Source: Oceanobacter kriegii DSM 6294 (lineage in GTDB: Bacteria > Pseudomonadota > Gammaproteobacteria > Pseudomonadales > Oceanobacteraceae). From it: a stretch of 64,000 bases of DNA. The position numbers were made by a program, and so were the translations under genes. Shown here one piece after another: positions 25,919-35,010 of this stretch (within the stretch, counting starts at the first letter, position 1; each line of letters starts with the position of its first letter). Below the pieces are notes generated by a model. The model searched no databases. It was not told the origin of the DNA and was given only the letters and a program-made list of their open reading frames with translations. The stretch covers positions 1 to 64,000 of the forward strand of contig NZ_AUGV01000017.1 in NCBI RefSeq assembly GCF_000422845.1. The letters are read 5' to 3'.

Positions 25919-26902
25919 TTACTCTCCTGACACATCGTGGTTGTTGTGGGAATCAGTCGCGTGCTTGTCGCCGTGACCGTCTGTGTGCTCTGCACCGTGG
26001 CTCATGTGAGACATGTGGCCATCTTCAGCGCTGTGGTAGAACGGAGTTGCACCGTGGTGTTTCATGAACTTCATAACGACGTCATCAAACAAGCCAGGCT
26101 TAACTGCGCTGTACAGAGTGACAGGGTGGTATTCGGATGCTTCGGTCAGCGCCTCGTATTCCGCACCGCTCAGTACGTTTGGAGACTGTTTAACCTGTTC
26201 AATCCACTGCTCGAACGCGGCATCGTCTTCCAGAGCGATGGCGTCAAACTTCATACCGGTGAAACCCGCGCCGCTGTAGTTGGATGAGAAGCCCATGAAG
26301 GTGCCTGGCTCATCAGCAATCAGGTGCAGCTTGGTTTTCATCGCCGCCATGGTGTAGATCTGGCTACCCAATTGAGGAATGAAGAAGGAGTTCATGGTTG
26401 AGTCGGAAGTCAACGTGAACGCCAGTGGGGTGTGAGCAGGGAAAACCAGTTCATTTACAGAAGCAATGTTGTACTCAGGGTAAATGAACAGCCATTTCCA
26501 GTTCAGAGAAACAACCTGAACTTCCAGGTGGTCTTTCTCGTGATCCAGTGGCTTGTATGGGTCCAGCTCGTGAGTTGAGATCCAGGTAATGGTGCCCAGG
26601 ATCAAAATGATGATGCATGGAATGATCCATACAACGGCTTCGATCTTGGTGGAGTGGGACCACTCAGGAGCATACTCAGCTTCGGTTGCTTTGTTGGAAG
26701 CACGGTACTTCCAGGCAAAGTAGAGCGTCAGGAAGATGACTGGTATTACTACCAGCAACATCAGTCCGGTAGCGATCAGGATCAGATTCTTCTCGTCAAC
26801 ACCAACTTGTCCTTTTGGATCGAGGATGCCCCCCGAACAGCCGGACAAAGCGGCGGTGGCAAGAAGACCCAATGCGTATCGGGATACCTTCTTGGCTGTC
26901 AT
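25919..26902 (-). CDS. cyoA: Cytochrome bo3 ubiquinol oxidase subunit II
   Basis: A 327-residue lipoprotein subunit. The signal ends in the lipobox LSGC (C22), two membrane helices follow, then the periplasmic cupredoxin-fold domain ([22 protein letters not shown]), which has lost the CuA ligands as in other quinol oxidases, and the COX-aromatic region. The tail from about residue 295 is rich in His, Asp and Met ([19 protein letters not shown]), an unusual extension that could bind metal. It is first in cyoABCDE. AAGGG lies 8 nt before the ATG. Confidence 0.95.
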   Translation of the reverse strand: MTAKKVSRYALGLLATAALSGCSGGILDPKGQVGVDEKNLILIATGLMLLVVIPVIFLTLYFAWKYRASNKATEAEYAPEWSHSTKIEAVVWIIPCIIILILGTITWISTHELDPYKPLDHEKDHLEVQVVSLNWKWLFIYPEYNIASVNELVFPAHTPLAFTLTSDSTMNSFFIPQLGSQIYTMAAMKTKLHLIADEPGTFMGFSSNYSGAGFTGMKFDAIALEDDAAFEQWIEQVKQSPNVLSGAEYEALTEASEYHPVTLYSAVKPGLFDDVVMKFMKHHGATPFYHSAEDGHMSHMSHGAEHTDGHGDKHATDSHNNHDVSGE

Positions 26903-27059
26903 GGTTTTACCCTTATAAGGATTGATAGTTATTTGCATTTAGTCTTAATGTTAGACCAATGACTTGGTTGCGGAAAACCGCTGGCCTCGTGTGCTCGCCG
27001 GCCTGCTAACGCTGCAAACTGGTGGGCTGAAGCCTGAAATGTGGCCAGACAGAAACCTG

Positions 27060-27407
27060 TCAGACCGAAACGGGTGGGGGCCCTCTGGACCAGAGCGAGG
27101 CCAGGAACACATCGTTGGCAATGGCGGGAGCGCGATAAAAACGGCGCTTGCGGCCAACGGCCTTGGCTTGGGCCTTGAGATAAATAAAGCAGTACCAGAG
27201 CACAAAGCCCACCAGCAGGATACACATGGCAGTAATGCTCAGGCCGATCAGGAATTCGTTGTTTTCAGCGTGGGGGAAATCCGCCAAATGTGCGGTGTCG
27301 GCGAGGATTTCAGATGTCGCGCCCAACATACCAGCAATAATAGACACAAGAGCGGAAAGCGCCCTTATGGCCAAATGCCTGGTTTTCTGTTGGATGCTTG
27401 GTGCCAA
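27060..27407 (-). CDS. Possible small membrane protein upstream of cyoA
   Basis: A 115-residue frame with a weak N-terminal hydrophobic stretch (LAIRALSALVSIIAGMLG) and one strong membrane span (LIGLSITAMCILLVGFVLWYCFIYL) followed by a basic segment (KAQAKAVGRKRRFYR). It starts with TTG at 27407, with GGAG 8 nt upstream. It precedes cyoA by 157 bp on the same strand and could be the first gene of the operon. No family recognised; it may instead be part of the cyo leader. Confidence 0.4.
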   Translation of the reverse strand: MAPSIQQKTRHLAIRALSALVSIIAGMLGATSEILADTAHLADFPHAENNEFLIGLSITAMCILLVGFVLWYCFIYLKAQAKAVGRKRRFYRAPAIANDVFLASLWSRGPPPVSV

Positions 27408-28039
27408 ACGCCTTTCTCCATCAAACTACAACTTAGGTCAATTAATGATCAGAGTAGTCATGTTTAAATGCAACTTTTTCTGCTCTTGGAGTTGTTATTT
27501 TGCAGTCACGCGAGTGTAACCAAATATTTCAGTAGCGCAATAAAACTCTCATTTGCGGGTCGTTTACAGGCAGTACTTATTGTAAAGATATGTATAGATG
27601 ATCAAAATACGATCGATATTTGCTTGTTTGCCCCAAAACCCTCCTTTTATCCCCGTTTTTAATCAACTGCTCAATTTCTATCCGTTGTGAGCTGTCATGC
27701 GAGGCTAGTGTCCATTTGGCGGCCATTAATCCATGTTTAAGTGCTACGGACTCCGGGCCATTCAGGCTGGTGCTTGTCGGGATTTCTTGAGAATTGCCGG
27801 GGTAAACATGGTCTTGCGGCCGACTCCATTTTCGTGTTTGAAACATGCCGTTGTGCGTTGAGTCGTCCGAGCAGCACACCAGTAGCTGCCAGAAAAGACA
27901 CAATCGACAGTAAATGGCGGGCAGGCAGTCTTGAACGGTGTGAAGTGTTCTGTGGTGGGTGTTTTTTCTATTGTGGACGTTCGAGAGCGGTTGGTGGATA
28001 CACCCTTGGGCCGTTAAACCCGCTAACGGTTAAGTCAGA
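27408..28039. other. Gene-free stretch upstream of the cyo region
   Basis: About 630 bp with no frame I can support on either strand; the longest (27577-27903 minus and 27741-28199 plus) have no Shine-Dalgarno, no hydrophobic or domain pattern and odd composition. The part near 27430-27660 is A+T-rich and probably holds the cyo promoter, but I could not pick reliable hexamers or a known operator. Confidence 0.5.
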
Positions 28040-28119
28040 GATCAGTCAAATAATCGAGCAGTTAAACAAGCGAGCAGTTGAACCAAAGAGCAGTTTAAAA
28101 AGAGAGCAGTTAAATAGAA
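28040..28119. repeat. 16-bp iteron-like tandem array, five units
   Basis: The motif GAGCAGTTAAA or a close variant starts at 28056, 28072, 28088 and 28104, exactly 16 bp apart. A more diverged unit (GATCAGTCAAA) starts at 28040. The remaining 5 bp of each unit vary. The array lies downstream of the antiporter gene and upstream of the cyo region. Confidence 0.8.
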
Positions 28120-28124
28120 CAAAG

Positions 28125-28151
28125 AAGCCCGCGCCTTATCGGCCACGGGCT
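28125..28151 (-). terminator. Terminator of the antiporter gene
   Basis: Read on the minus strand, AAGCCCGTGGCC and GGCGCGGGCTT pair (one mismatch or bulge) around GATAA, followed by CTTTGTTCT. It lies 45 bp past the antiporter stop. Confidence 0.7.
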
Positions 28152-28195
28152 TCTCGATCAGATCAAAGCCTAAGTTTAAACCTAAACCCAGGCCC

Positions 28196-30040
28196 TTAAT
28201 CAGGAAGCTTGGGGCTGTCGTCCGCTTTTAATACTTCATTCGCCGGGGTTTCCAATCCTTCTGCTTTATACAAACTGATAACCACGCTGTGGTCGTCGGG
28301 GCTAAAGGGCTCGTCAGCAATACGAACTCGCGGTTTGCCATCGGCCGAAATCGACATCAAAGGCATGGCGTAGTCTCCGTGCTGCTTTAAATAGTCGTCA
28401 TAGCCATATTCATCGCTCAGTCGAGTGGCCTTGATGACGTCGCCTTGCTGCAGACGATACATAATATCTGTCCAGCTGGTTGTCAGGTCGAACAACGGCC
28501 CGGAGTGATGTTTGCCCACATGACGGTGGCGCCCTGCTTTGCTGTTGTCTTCGCTGGTTTGCAGGGCGTAGACCTTATCGGCGCCAAATTCCTGCGCGTA
28601 ATACACGGCCGCAAGACTGTTCATGTGTGAGTCGGCGGAAACCGCCAGCATGCGACCGATACCAGTCAGGTCGATGCGCTCAGCGGCGTATTCCGATGCA
28701 GCGTTACCATAAAAGGTAGCAATGCCTGCCATACGCACTTTCTGGATTTCGGCATGTTCGGTGTCGGTCACCAACACTTTCAGCCCTTGTTTGTTCAATG
28801 CTTCTGCCAACGCCAGGCTGATCGGGTTGGCACCGACCAGCAGGAAACCGTTGTTGGCGGGTTCATTCACGCCCAACAGCTTTGCCCAGAGTTTGGCGGT
28901 CGCACTCTGGAAAATAACCGTGCCGAAAATGATGCAAAAGCACAGTGGCACCAGAAGCGAGGCAGATTCGTAACCCTGCTGCTCCAGCTTGATGGCAAAC
29001 AGTGCCGATACCGCGGCGGCTACAATGCCTCGAGGCGCTATCCAGCCCAAAAACGCTTTGTCTTTCCACGTTAAAGAGCTGCCAATGGCAGAAATCCATA
29101 CCGACAGCGGCCGTGCAACAAACTGAACGACCACCAGCAAGATCAATGGTGCCCATCCCAGTCCGAGAATATCTTCTGGCTGAAGGCGGGCAGCCAACAG
29201 AATGAACAGGCCGGAAATCAGTACCAGACTAAGCTGCTCCTTGAATTCCAGAATCTCACTGATCTCAATGTTCTTCTGGTTAGCCAGCCAGGCACCCATC
29301 AGGGTGACGGCCAGCAGGCCCGATTCGTGGGCCAATAGATTCGACACACTGAACACCAGCATCACACACGCCAGCATGGCCAGGTTTTGCAGATACTGCG
29401 GCAACCAGTTGCGTGAAAGTAACTGCGTGAGTGCCCAGCCCGCTGCGACACCGGCGAGCGTGCCAATACCAATAATCTTCAAAAACGCGATGGCGCCGTG
29501 GGCAATGCCTTCGGCCTGACCGTGGGCAACAATAAATTCGTACACCACAACCACCAGCAGTGCGCCAATGGGATCAATCAGAATGCCTTCCCAGCGCAAA
29601 ATATTGCCGAGGTCTGCCCGAGGACGAATGGTTCTAAGCATGGGGGCAATCACGGTCGGTCCGGTCACCACGGTGAGGGCGCCAAACAGTATCGACATGG
29701 CCCAACCAAGATCGAACAGCCATTGGCAAGTCACTGCAATCACCGCCCAGGTTACCAATGCGCCGACGGTAACCAGGCCTTTCACCATGCCCTGGCGATT
29801 GCGGATTTCTTGCAGGTCCAGCGTCAGGCTACCTTCAAACAGAATCACTGCAACACACAGCGACACCAGCGGGAATAGCAAATCACCAAACAGGGCGTCC
29901 GGGTGTAATACGCCACTGATCGGCCCAGCTATCAGACCTGCGATCAACAAAAACAGAATGGCAGGGAAGCGCACTCGCCAGGCCAGCCACTGGCACAGCA
30001 AGGCAACGGTTGCGATCAGAGATATGTAAATGGCGGTCAT
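28196..30040 (-). CDS. CPA1-type Na+/H+ antiporter with C-terminal TrkA-N-like domain
   Basis: A 614-residue secondary transporter. The first ~390 residues are a polytopic Na_H_Exchanger domain (LLIAGLIAGPISG, VILFEGSLTL, FGALTVVTGPTVIAPML, WEGILIDPIGALL with the membrane Asp, WIAPRGIVAAAVSALFA). Next is a Rossmann-like regulatory region (NNGFLLVGANPISLALAEALNKQGLKVLVTD) and a C-terminal extension. It exchanges Na+ or another cation for protons, controlling cytoplasmic pH and salt, as expected of a marine cell. It is monocistronic. Confidence 0.88.
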   Translation of the reverse strand: MTAIYISLIATVALLCQWLAWRVRFPAILFLLIAGLIAGPISGVLHPDALFGDLLFPLVSLCVAVILFEGSLTLDLQEIRNRQGMVKGLVTVGALVTWAVIAVTCQWLFDLGWAMSILFGALTVVTGPTVIAPMLRTIRPRADLGNILRWEGILIDPIGALLVVVVYEFIVAHGQAEGIAHGAIAFLKIIGIGTLAGVAAGWALTQLLSRNWLPQYLQNLAMLACVMLVFSVSNLLAHESGLLAVTLMGAWLANQKNIEISEILEFKEQLSLVLISGLFILLAARLQPEDILGLGWAPLILLVVVQFVARPLSVWISAIGSSLTWKDKAFLGWIAPRGIVAAAVSALFAIKLEQQGYESASLLVPLCFCIIFGTVIFQSATAKLWAKLLGVNEPANNGFLLVGANPISLALAEALNKQGLKVLVTDTEHAEIQKVRMAGIATFYGNAASEYAAERIDLTGIGRMLAVSADSHMNSLAAVYYAQEFGADKVYALQTSEDNSKAGRHRHVGKHHSGPLFDLTTSWTDIMYRLQQGDVIKATRLSDEYGYDDYLKQHGDYAMPLMSISADGKPRVRIADEPFSPDDHSVVISLYKAEGLETPANEVLKADDSPKLPD

Positions 30041-30276
30041 AGCGGATGGGGTTCCATAAAAGGGGACCGAATAAGGCTAAACATCAGTATAACGCCTGTT
30101 GTAGATAGGCAGATGCTACTTGTGTTCAGTTGTCGTTATTGGCCCATCCCTCGTTTGGCCAAATTTCATTGGGCTTCTGATGAGAAGAAGGAAGATGAAG
30201 AACAAAAAGAAGGTAAAGGGTGCCAAGAAGGTGTGAGGTGCAAAAAAGTGAGCGATGCAAAGTTAGGTTGTCTGGC

Positions 30277-30304
30277 TTGGGTTCTGCCGTCAGGCTGGTA
30301 TAAC
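30277..30304 (+). promoter_or_regulatory. Candidate promoter of the outer-membrane protein gene
   Basis: TTGGGT (30277-30282) and TATAAC (30299-30304) are 16 bp apart. The predicted start would be about 30311, almost at the first ATG (30313), which argues for a downstream translation start. The 270-bp gap to the antiporter shows nothing else. Confidence 0.4.
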
Positions 30305-30312
30305 AGCGGCAA

Positions 30313-31578
30313 ATGTTTACAGGTTTTACACACGTGCAATCAAGAGCGGTTGGAGGCAAGACACTGTCTTCTTTAATAAGAACAGCAGCAACGACAGCAG
30401 CGACAGAAAGAGCTGCAGCAATAGCAAAGGTACGGCAACGAACGCCATCTCCAAAACGAGTATTGGCGAAGACGACGCTCGTCGTGGTGCCGGCGCTGGC
30501 TGCTCTCATGACATCGGTAGTGGTATCGGAAACGGCTTACGCAGGCAGTATTGGGCCCTCCGAAACCGATGTTTCCCACCATGTGGTGTTTGCCAATATG
30601 GCAATGGAAGCCAGCAGTGAGCCAGTGTCCATTCGGGATATGGTGAAGGGTTGGGATGGCAGTGTGGAAAGCGGCCGATACGCCTGGGCGGATGTGCGAC
30701 TGCAAGCCGGTATTGCCGCCGTTGATCAGTTTGGTTCACGCTGGATGATCGGTTGGCAAAAACGTTGGCACTATGACCTGACCTTTTCCGACGGCATGGT
30801 GCGTTACTATGACGCCCTGGAAAACGGCACAGCGTTGTCCGGGTCTGAAACATTGAAGCTCAAAGCCAGAACCTTGCAGGCTGAGGGGCCGATGGCGAGC
30901 TGGCGTTTTTCGCTGATGGAAAACCGCTTGATGCTTACGCCGACCGTCAGCCTGTATCAGGTGAGCAAATGGCAGTTTGGTGAGTTGAATGGTCTTGCCA
31001 GTAGCGGCGACACCGAATCTGCTTCTGCGGTGCTGGACTACCAGTTCAACGAAGACAAAATTCTCGAGTATCAGCCGGACGATTCACCGGGCTATGGCGT
31101 TAGCCTCGATGTGAATGCCCGTTGGCAATTGCGTCCGACGACGGTATTGGATCTGGCGGTTGCCGACCTCTGGAACCTGTTTCGAACGGAGTCGTCCGGC
31201 TACACCAGCGCTTGTGTGAATTTCAATGACCCGGCCGAAACCGTGTGTGACTCGGATGTGACGGCGTCGGGAAAATCCGGCGACAAGGTGTTCTATGGCC
31301 GTTTGCGTCCAACCATCACGGCGTCGTTAAGCGAATCCGAATATCAGGCCCGACTGACGCTGCTGAGTCACGGAGACTATCTGCGTGTTGGAGTTGAAAA
31401 GGACTTCCAGCTAAACGAACACTGGCGATTGACGACGGCTGGCTACAGTTCGCGCCAGCTGGGATTGGGCGTGGCGAGTGACTGGTTCTCGCTGGCGGTC
31501 AAGTCAGATGACTTAAGAGCCGCGTCGGCCCGCGATGCGTCGGTTAACGTATCGATCAATATACCGCTGGGCTTCTGA
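30313..31578 (+). CDS. Putative outer-membrane beta-barrel protein, function unknown
   Basis: The frame codes 421 residues. A Sec signal lies deep in it (KRVLAKTTLVVVPALAALMTSVVVSETAYA, ending near 77), and the mature part has alternating amphipathic strands and a C-terminal Phe (NIPLGF), the usual mark of a barrel recognised by BamA. Strands such as SGRYAWADVRLQAGIAAV and HWRLTTAGYSSRQLGL fit. The first ATG has no Shine-Dalgarno; a GGAGG at 30353-30357 lies 7 nt before an in-frame CTG (30364), so the true start is uncertain. I recognise no specific porin family. Confidence 0.65.
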   Translation: MFTGFTHVQSRAVGGKTLSSLIRTAATTAATERAAAIAKVRQRTPSPKRVLAKTTLVVVPALAALMTSVVVSETAYAGSIGPSETDVSHHVVFANMAMEASSEPVSIRDMVKGWDGSVESGRYAWADVRLQAGIAAVDQFGSRWMIGWQKRWHYDLTFSDGMVRYYDALENGTALSGSETLKLKARTLQAEGPMASWRFSLMENRLMLTPTVSLYQVSKWQFGELNGLASSGDTESASAVLDYQFNEDKILEYQPDDSPGYGVSLDVNARWQLRPTTVLDLAVADLWNLFRTESSGYTSACVNFNDPAETVCDSDVTASGKSGDKVFYGRLRPTITASLSESEYQARLTLLSHGDYLRVGVEKDFQLNEHWRLTTAGYSSRQLGLGVASDWFSLAVKSDDLRAASARDASVNVSINIPLGF

Positions 31579-31779
31579 TCAGTTTTCAGACTGACCGGTT
31601 TGGCGGGATTCAGACAACGAACTGCTGCGCTTGCTGGTGGCGACCTGAAGGGTGGTTTCTCCAGCTTGCTGTGCAGGGGCTGTGTTGTTGGTTACCGCTG
31701 CTTGAGCCGGAACGGCAAGGTAAGCCGCGGATACCAGCAGGAAGGATTGAACGGATTTTTTCAGGGATGGCGTCTTCAT
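31579..31779 (-). CDS. Small exported protein, function unknown
   Basis: A 66-residue precursor with a clean Sec signal (KK, then SFLLVSAAYLAVPAQA, cleavage after AQA near 27), leaving a short, Ser/Thr/Gln-rich peptide (ends RQTGQSEN). Its ATG shares a base with the stop codon of the upstream small membrane gene (TAATG), and GAGAG lies upstream, so the pair is translationally coupled. No family recognised. Confidence 0.6.
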   Translation of the reverse strand: MKTPSLKKSVQSFLLVSAAYLAVPAQAAVTNNTAPAQQAGETTLQVATSKRSSSLSESRQTGQSEN

Positions 31780-32003
31780 TATTCTCTCGTTGGTTGATGT
31801 GCGTTTTGTGAAACGTGTGCTCGCTGCATGGCATGCTGGCGGGCAATGGCGCGTTTTCGCTTGTAAAGCATGAAGGCAAACGCTGCCAGAACAGCGACGG
31901 AAAACAGGCCTTTCAATGCCACTGAAAATACCGGGTTGATGATCCCCAGTGCTGCCAGTAACACGATGGAGGCGACCAGCACCAGAACAAGTGTCCAGGA
32001 CAT
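31779..32003 (-). CDS. Small two-span membrane protein, function unknown
   Basis: A 74-residue protein with two hydrophobic spans (LVLVLVASIVLLAALGIINP and LKGLFSVAVLAAFAFMLY) and a basic His/Gln-rich cytoplasmic tail (KRKRAIARQHAMQRAH). GGAG lies 8 nt before the ATG. It is the first gene of a two-gene unit with the exported peptide. The convergent outer-membrane protein gene ends at 31578, directly next to the pair. Confidence 0.6.
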   Translation of the reverse strand: MSWTLVLVLVASIVLLAALGIINPVFSVALKGLFSVAVLAAFAFMLYKRKRAIARQHAMQRAHVSQNAHQPTRE

Positions 32004-32331
32004 AAGCTAACTCCATGAATGTAAGTGTTGGTGAATGAGATGGGGTTAATTTACTAAAGTTCAAACAATTTCGTGATTTATTTGATTAATCGGGTTGATT
32101 TTTATCTCGGTGTTCTTTGGGTGGAACAAAGGTCGTCGATTGTATCTATATGGGCCAGCAGCAAATGAGTTGGCGTGGTGGGTTTCGTTTTCAATATGTC
32201 CGGCTGCTGACAGATGCGTGTGCAGTTGACCACGAATGTTTCATCAAATCCGGTATGATGGGCGGCCACACGTTGCGGCCAATGGAAAGAGGGCGCAGCC
32301 CCTTGCTTGTTGGTGATCGTTAGAGAGTTTC
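32004..32331. other. Divergent intergenic region between the small membrane gene and gspA
   Basis: 328 bp without a supportable gene. The left half is A+T-rich and should hold the leftward promoter. On the right, TATGAT at about 32255 is a possible -10 for gspA but has no good -35 at normal spacing. No recognised operator. Confidence 0.4.
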
Positions 32332-34131
32332 ATGTACCTGAGTCATTTCGGCCTTGAGCGGTTTCCGTTCTCGATTGCCCCGGACCCATCCCTGCTGTTT
32401 CCATCGAGAGGCCATCAGGAAGCATTGGCGCACTTGCACTACGCACTGACCGGCCACGGTGGGCTTGTGTGCCTGACCGGGGAGGTGGGTACGGGTAAAA
32501 CCACCCTGTGCCGGGCGTTTCTTGAGACCGCACCCGACAACATTCGTACGGCCTATCTGTTTAACCCGCAGCTCAATCCGCTGGAGCTGCTGCAGGCGTT
32601 GTGCGATGAACTGGAAATTCCGTATCAGGATGATGACCAGCAGCAGGCGCTCTATAAAAAGCTCAATGCGTTCTTGCTCGACTGTTATGGCAAGGGGCAG
32701 CGGGTTATTTGTCTGGTGGATGAAGCTCAGGCGATGCCTGCGCCGACATTGGAGCAAATTCGACTGCTGACCAATCTGGAAACATCGGAAGAAAAGCTGA
32801 TGACCCTGATTTTGGTCGGCCAGCCAGAGTTGCGTGAGTTGCTGCTGCGTCACGAACATCGGCAGTTGAATCAACGCATCACCGCGCGTTACCACCTGGA
32901 CACACTGGCTCAGACAGATATCGAAGGATATTTGCGGTTTCGATTGGAAAACGCCGGTGGCCCGGGCTTTGTATTTGAACAAGCCGCGGCCCATCGTATT
33001 TGGCAGGGCTGTAAAGGTATTCCTCGGTTGATCAATAGCGTTGCAGACCGCTGCCTGTTGGGGGCATTTGCCCAAAGCCGCATGCAGGTAGATGAACAAA
33101 CCGCCATACAGGCCATGGCCGAAGTGTTGGCCGCGCCGGATTCAAACGCTCCTGTATCTAATCAAGTTAACTCTCAGCTAAGCACCTCTTCACCAGTGAT
33201 GGCTTCTGCCGGGGATACTGGCCAGCTGCACGTCAAACGCCTGACCCGTGCGGTTTGGGCATTAACGGCTGTCTTGGTTATCGCCATTGCACTGGTGCTG
33301 CTTCCTGGCCAGTCGACGGTTTCCCAGTGGCGTCAAACGTTGGCAGGTTGGATTGCGCCAGAAACTGATCGCGCTGACTCCGTAGCTTTGTCGGCCACAG
33401 CATCTCCAGAAGGTGCAACAGGCTCAGGAGAAGGCCATTCCGGGTCTGGGCTTTCAGAGGCTCGGCCTTCAGGGTTGCGGCACGACGACCACCTGGCAGC
33501 AAATGACCAGGACGCACAAAAAACAAACAGCATTCAGACCGCAGCGGTTTCAAACCGTCAGGATGCGATTACTCGTCGATTGAGCGAGCAAATGGGACTT
33601 GGTCAGCTGGATTGCGCGGAATTGTCCCAATTCGGCTGGCAATGCTTGTGGGTTCAGTGGCCGTTATCGCAACTGCAGCCGCTGCAACAGCAAACGGCGG
33701 TGAATGTGTCCGGTCAGTGGAAACTGTTCGACGATGGTGTGCCACAGCTGCCCGGTGAGTACCCGGCTCTGGTCATTTGGCAACCGTTGCAGGAATACGA
33801 ACGTGCGATTCAGCCAGGTCAGCGTTCGCCAGTGGTGCAGTGGGTGCGTCGTGCGTTGGGTATCGATTGGCATGGTGATTGGCAGGTTGTCAGCCCGGAC
33901 GGGCAGGCAGCCACTGGATTAGACCCACAACTGTACGATCCGCTGCTGGCGATTGAAGTGGCCAAATTTCAGGTGGCCAACGGACTGGATGCCGACCGCA
34001 TTATTGGGCCGCAAACATTGGTGTACTTGCAGCGTCAGCTGTATCTGGACCAACAGGCAGATGAAGCCGCGGGCAATAATCCGAATCCGGACTTTGACGC
34101 CAACATCATTGCAGACGAGGACAACGGCTGA
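32332..34131 (+). CDS. gspA: GspA/ExeA-type ATPase with peptidoglycan-binding domain
   Basis: A 599-residue inner-membrane protein that, with GspB, helps pass the type II secretion secretin through the murein in Aeromonas and Vibrio. Domains in order: AAA ATPase (Walker A GEVGTGKT at 50-57, Walker B ICLVDEAQ), a single membrane span at about 309-330, a low-complexity periplasmic linker, and a C-terminal peptidoglycan-binding domain (SPVVQWVRRALGI ... FQVANGLDADRIIGPQT). It overlaps gspB by one base (TGATG). No other type II secretion genes are in the window. Confidence 0.88.
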   Translation: MYLSHFGLERFPFSIAPDPSLLFPSRGHQEALAHLHYALTGHGGLVCLTGEVGTGKTTLCRAFLETAPDNIRTAYLFNPQLNPLELLQALCDELEIPYQDDDQQQALYKKLNAFLLDCYGKGQRVICLVDEAQAMPAPTLEQIRLLTNLETSEEKLMTLILVGQPELRELLLRHEHRQLNQRITARYHLDTLAQTDIEGYLRFRLENAGGPGFVFEQAAAHRIWQGCKGIPRLINSVADRCLLGAFAQSRMQVDEQTAIQAMAEVLAAPDSNAPVSNQVNSQLSTSSPVMASAGDTGQLHVKRLTRAVWALTAVLVIAIALVLLPGQSTVSQWRQTLAGWIAPETDRADSVALSATASPEGATGSGEGHSGSGLSEARPSGLRHDDHLAANDQDAQKTNSIQTAAVSNRQDAITRRLSEQMGLGQLDCAELSQFGWQCLWVQWPLSQLQPLQQQTAVNVSGQWKLFDDGVPQLPGEYPALVIWQPLQEYERAIQPGQRSPVVQWVRRALGIDWHGDWQVVSPDGQAATGLDPQLYDPLLAIEVAKFQVANGLDADRIIGPQTLVYLQRQLYLDQQADEAAGNNPNPDFDANIIADEDNG

Positions 34132-35006
34132 TGTCTTACGTTCTTGATGCATTGAAGAAAGCCCAGTCCCAACGCCAGCAGGATGCCACGCAGCACCCGG
34201 CGTTGGCGGCTTTGAACGATAATTCTCAGCCAGGTGATGACCAGCAAACCAACGCTCCTGCGGCGGATATTGTGGTTGCTCGATTGCCATACGGGCTGGT
34301 GTTACTGGCTGTTGTGGTATTGGTGCTGCTGGTGGGCTTTACCTGGTGGATGAACTCGCAATCAGGCGTGCAAAATTCTGCTGCAATGGACGTTAACGCT
34401 ACGCTTGGTGAGCCTGTTGAATCATCAGTCACCGCACCTGCGCCGATACCTCAAGCCGCTTCCACTAATGTGCCGCCTTCGATACCAACAGCTCCGGCAG
34501 CAGTCCCTGCTGAGCCTGTACCTGTCGAACTTGATGCCGAACCGGATACAGCTCCAGCTGCAAAAACGGTAAAAGGTGTTATCGGAGCCATTGCATTGGC
34601 CGAGCCAGTCAGTAGCCGTCCGTCGCAGCCTCCGCGCGCTGAAGGTGTTGGTGAAGAGACTGTTGGTGAAAAGACGGTTGTTTCTGATGCAGGTTCCCGC
34701 ACTGCGGCTGAGACAGATTCTTTGGCAGCCCCTGAAACAGTAAAAACGACTGCAAAAATAGAAACTCGTCGTTTGCCACCTTACAGCTCGTTGCAGAAAA
34801 TACCGACACTCACCATTACCGGACATTTGTACGCCAGCGATCCCGCATCGCGTAGCGTCACCATGAACGGTCGGGAATGGTTTGAAGGCGAGCCCGTCAA
34901 TCGGGACGTCACACTAGAAGAAATCACCCGCGACGGCATTGTACTTGCCGTTGACGGTTACCACCTCAATGTCAGTCGTCGACGCGGCTGGCAAGCCATT
35001 GAGTAA
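34131..35006 (+). CDS. gspB: GspB-type general secretion accessory protein
   Basis: The partner of GspA, 291 residues. The N-terminus MSYVLDALKKAQSQRQ is the family signature, a membrane span follows (LPYGLVLLAVVVLVLLVGFTWWM), then a Pro/Ala/Val-rich periplasmic linker and the C-terminal GspB domain (LTITGHLYASDPASRSVTMNGREW) to the end. The start overlaps the gspA stop, so the two are translationally coupled. dinG follows within 5 nt. Confidence 0.87.
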   Translation: MSYVLDALKKAQSQRQQDATQHPALAALNDNSQPGDDQQTNAPAADIVVARLPYGLVLLAVVVLVLLVGFTWWMNSQSGVQNSAAMDVNATLGEPVESSVTAPAPIPQAASTNVPPSIPTAPAAVPAEPVPVELDAEPDTAPAAKTVKGVIGAIALAEPVSSRPSQPPRAEGVGEETVGEKTVVSDAGSRTAAETDSLAAPETVKTTAKIETRRLPPYSSLQKIPTLTITGHLYASDPASRSVTMNGREWFEGEPVNRDVTLEEITRDGIVLAVDGYHLNVSRRRGWQAIE

Positions 35007-35010
35007 CTCC

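Noticed and set aside
28040-28119. CRISPR-like repeat array
   Set aside because: Repeats are 11 bp with 5-bp gaps, far too short for a CRISPR; no cas genes.
27577-28199. Frames of 108 (minus) and 152 (plus) codons in the gap between the cyo region and the antiporter
   Set aside because: No ribosome site, no hydrophobic or domain pattern, and the plus one runs through the iteron-like array.
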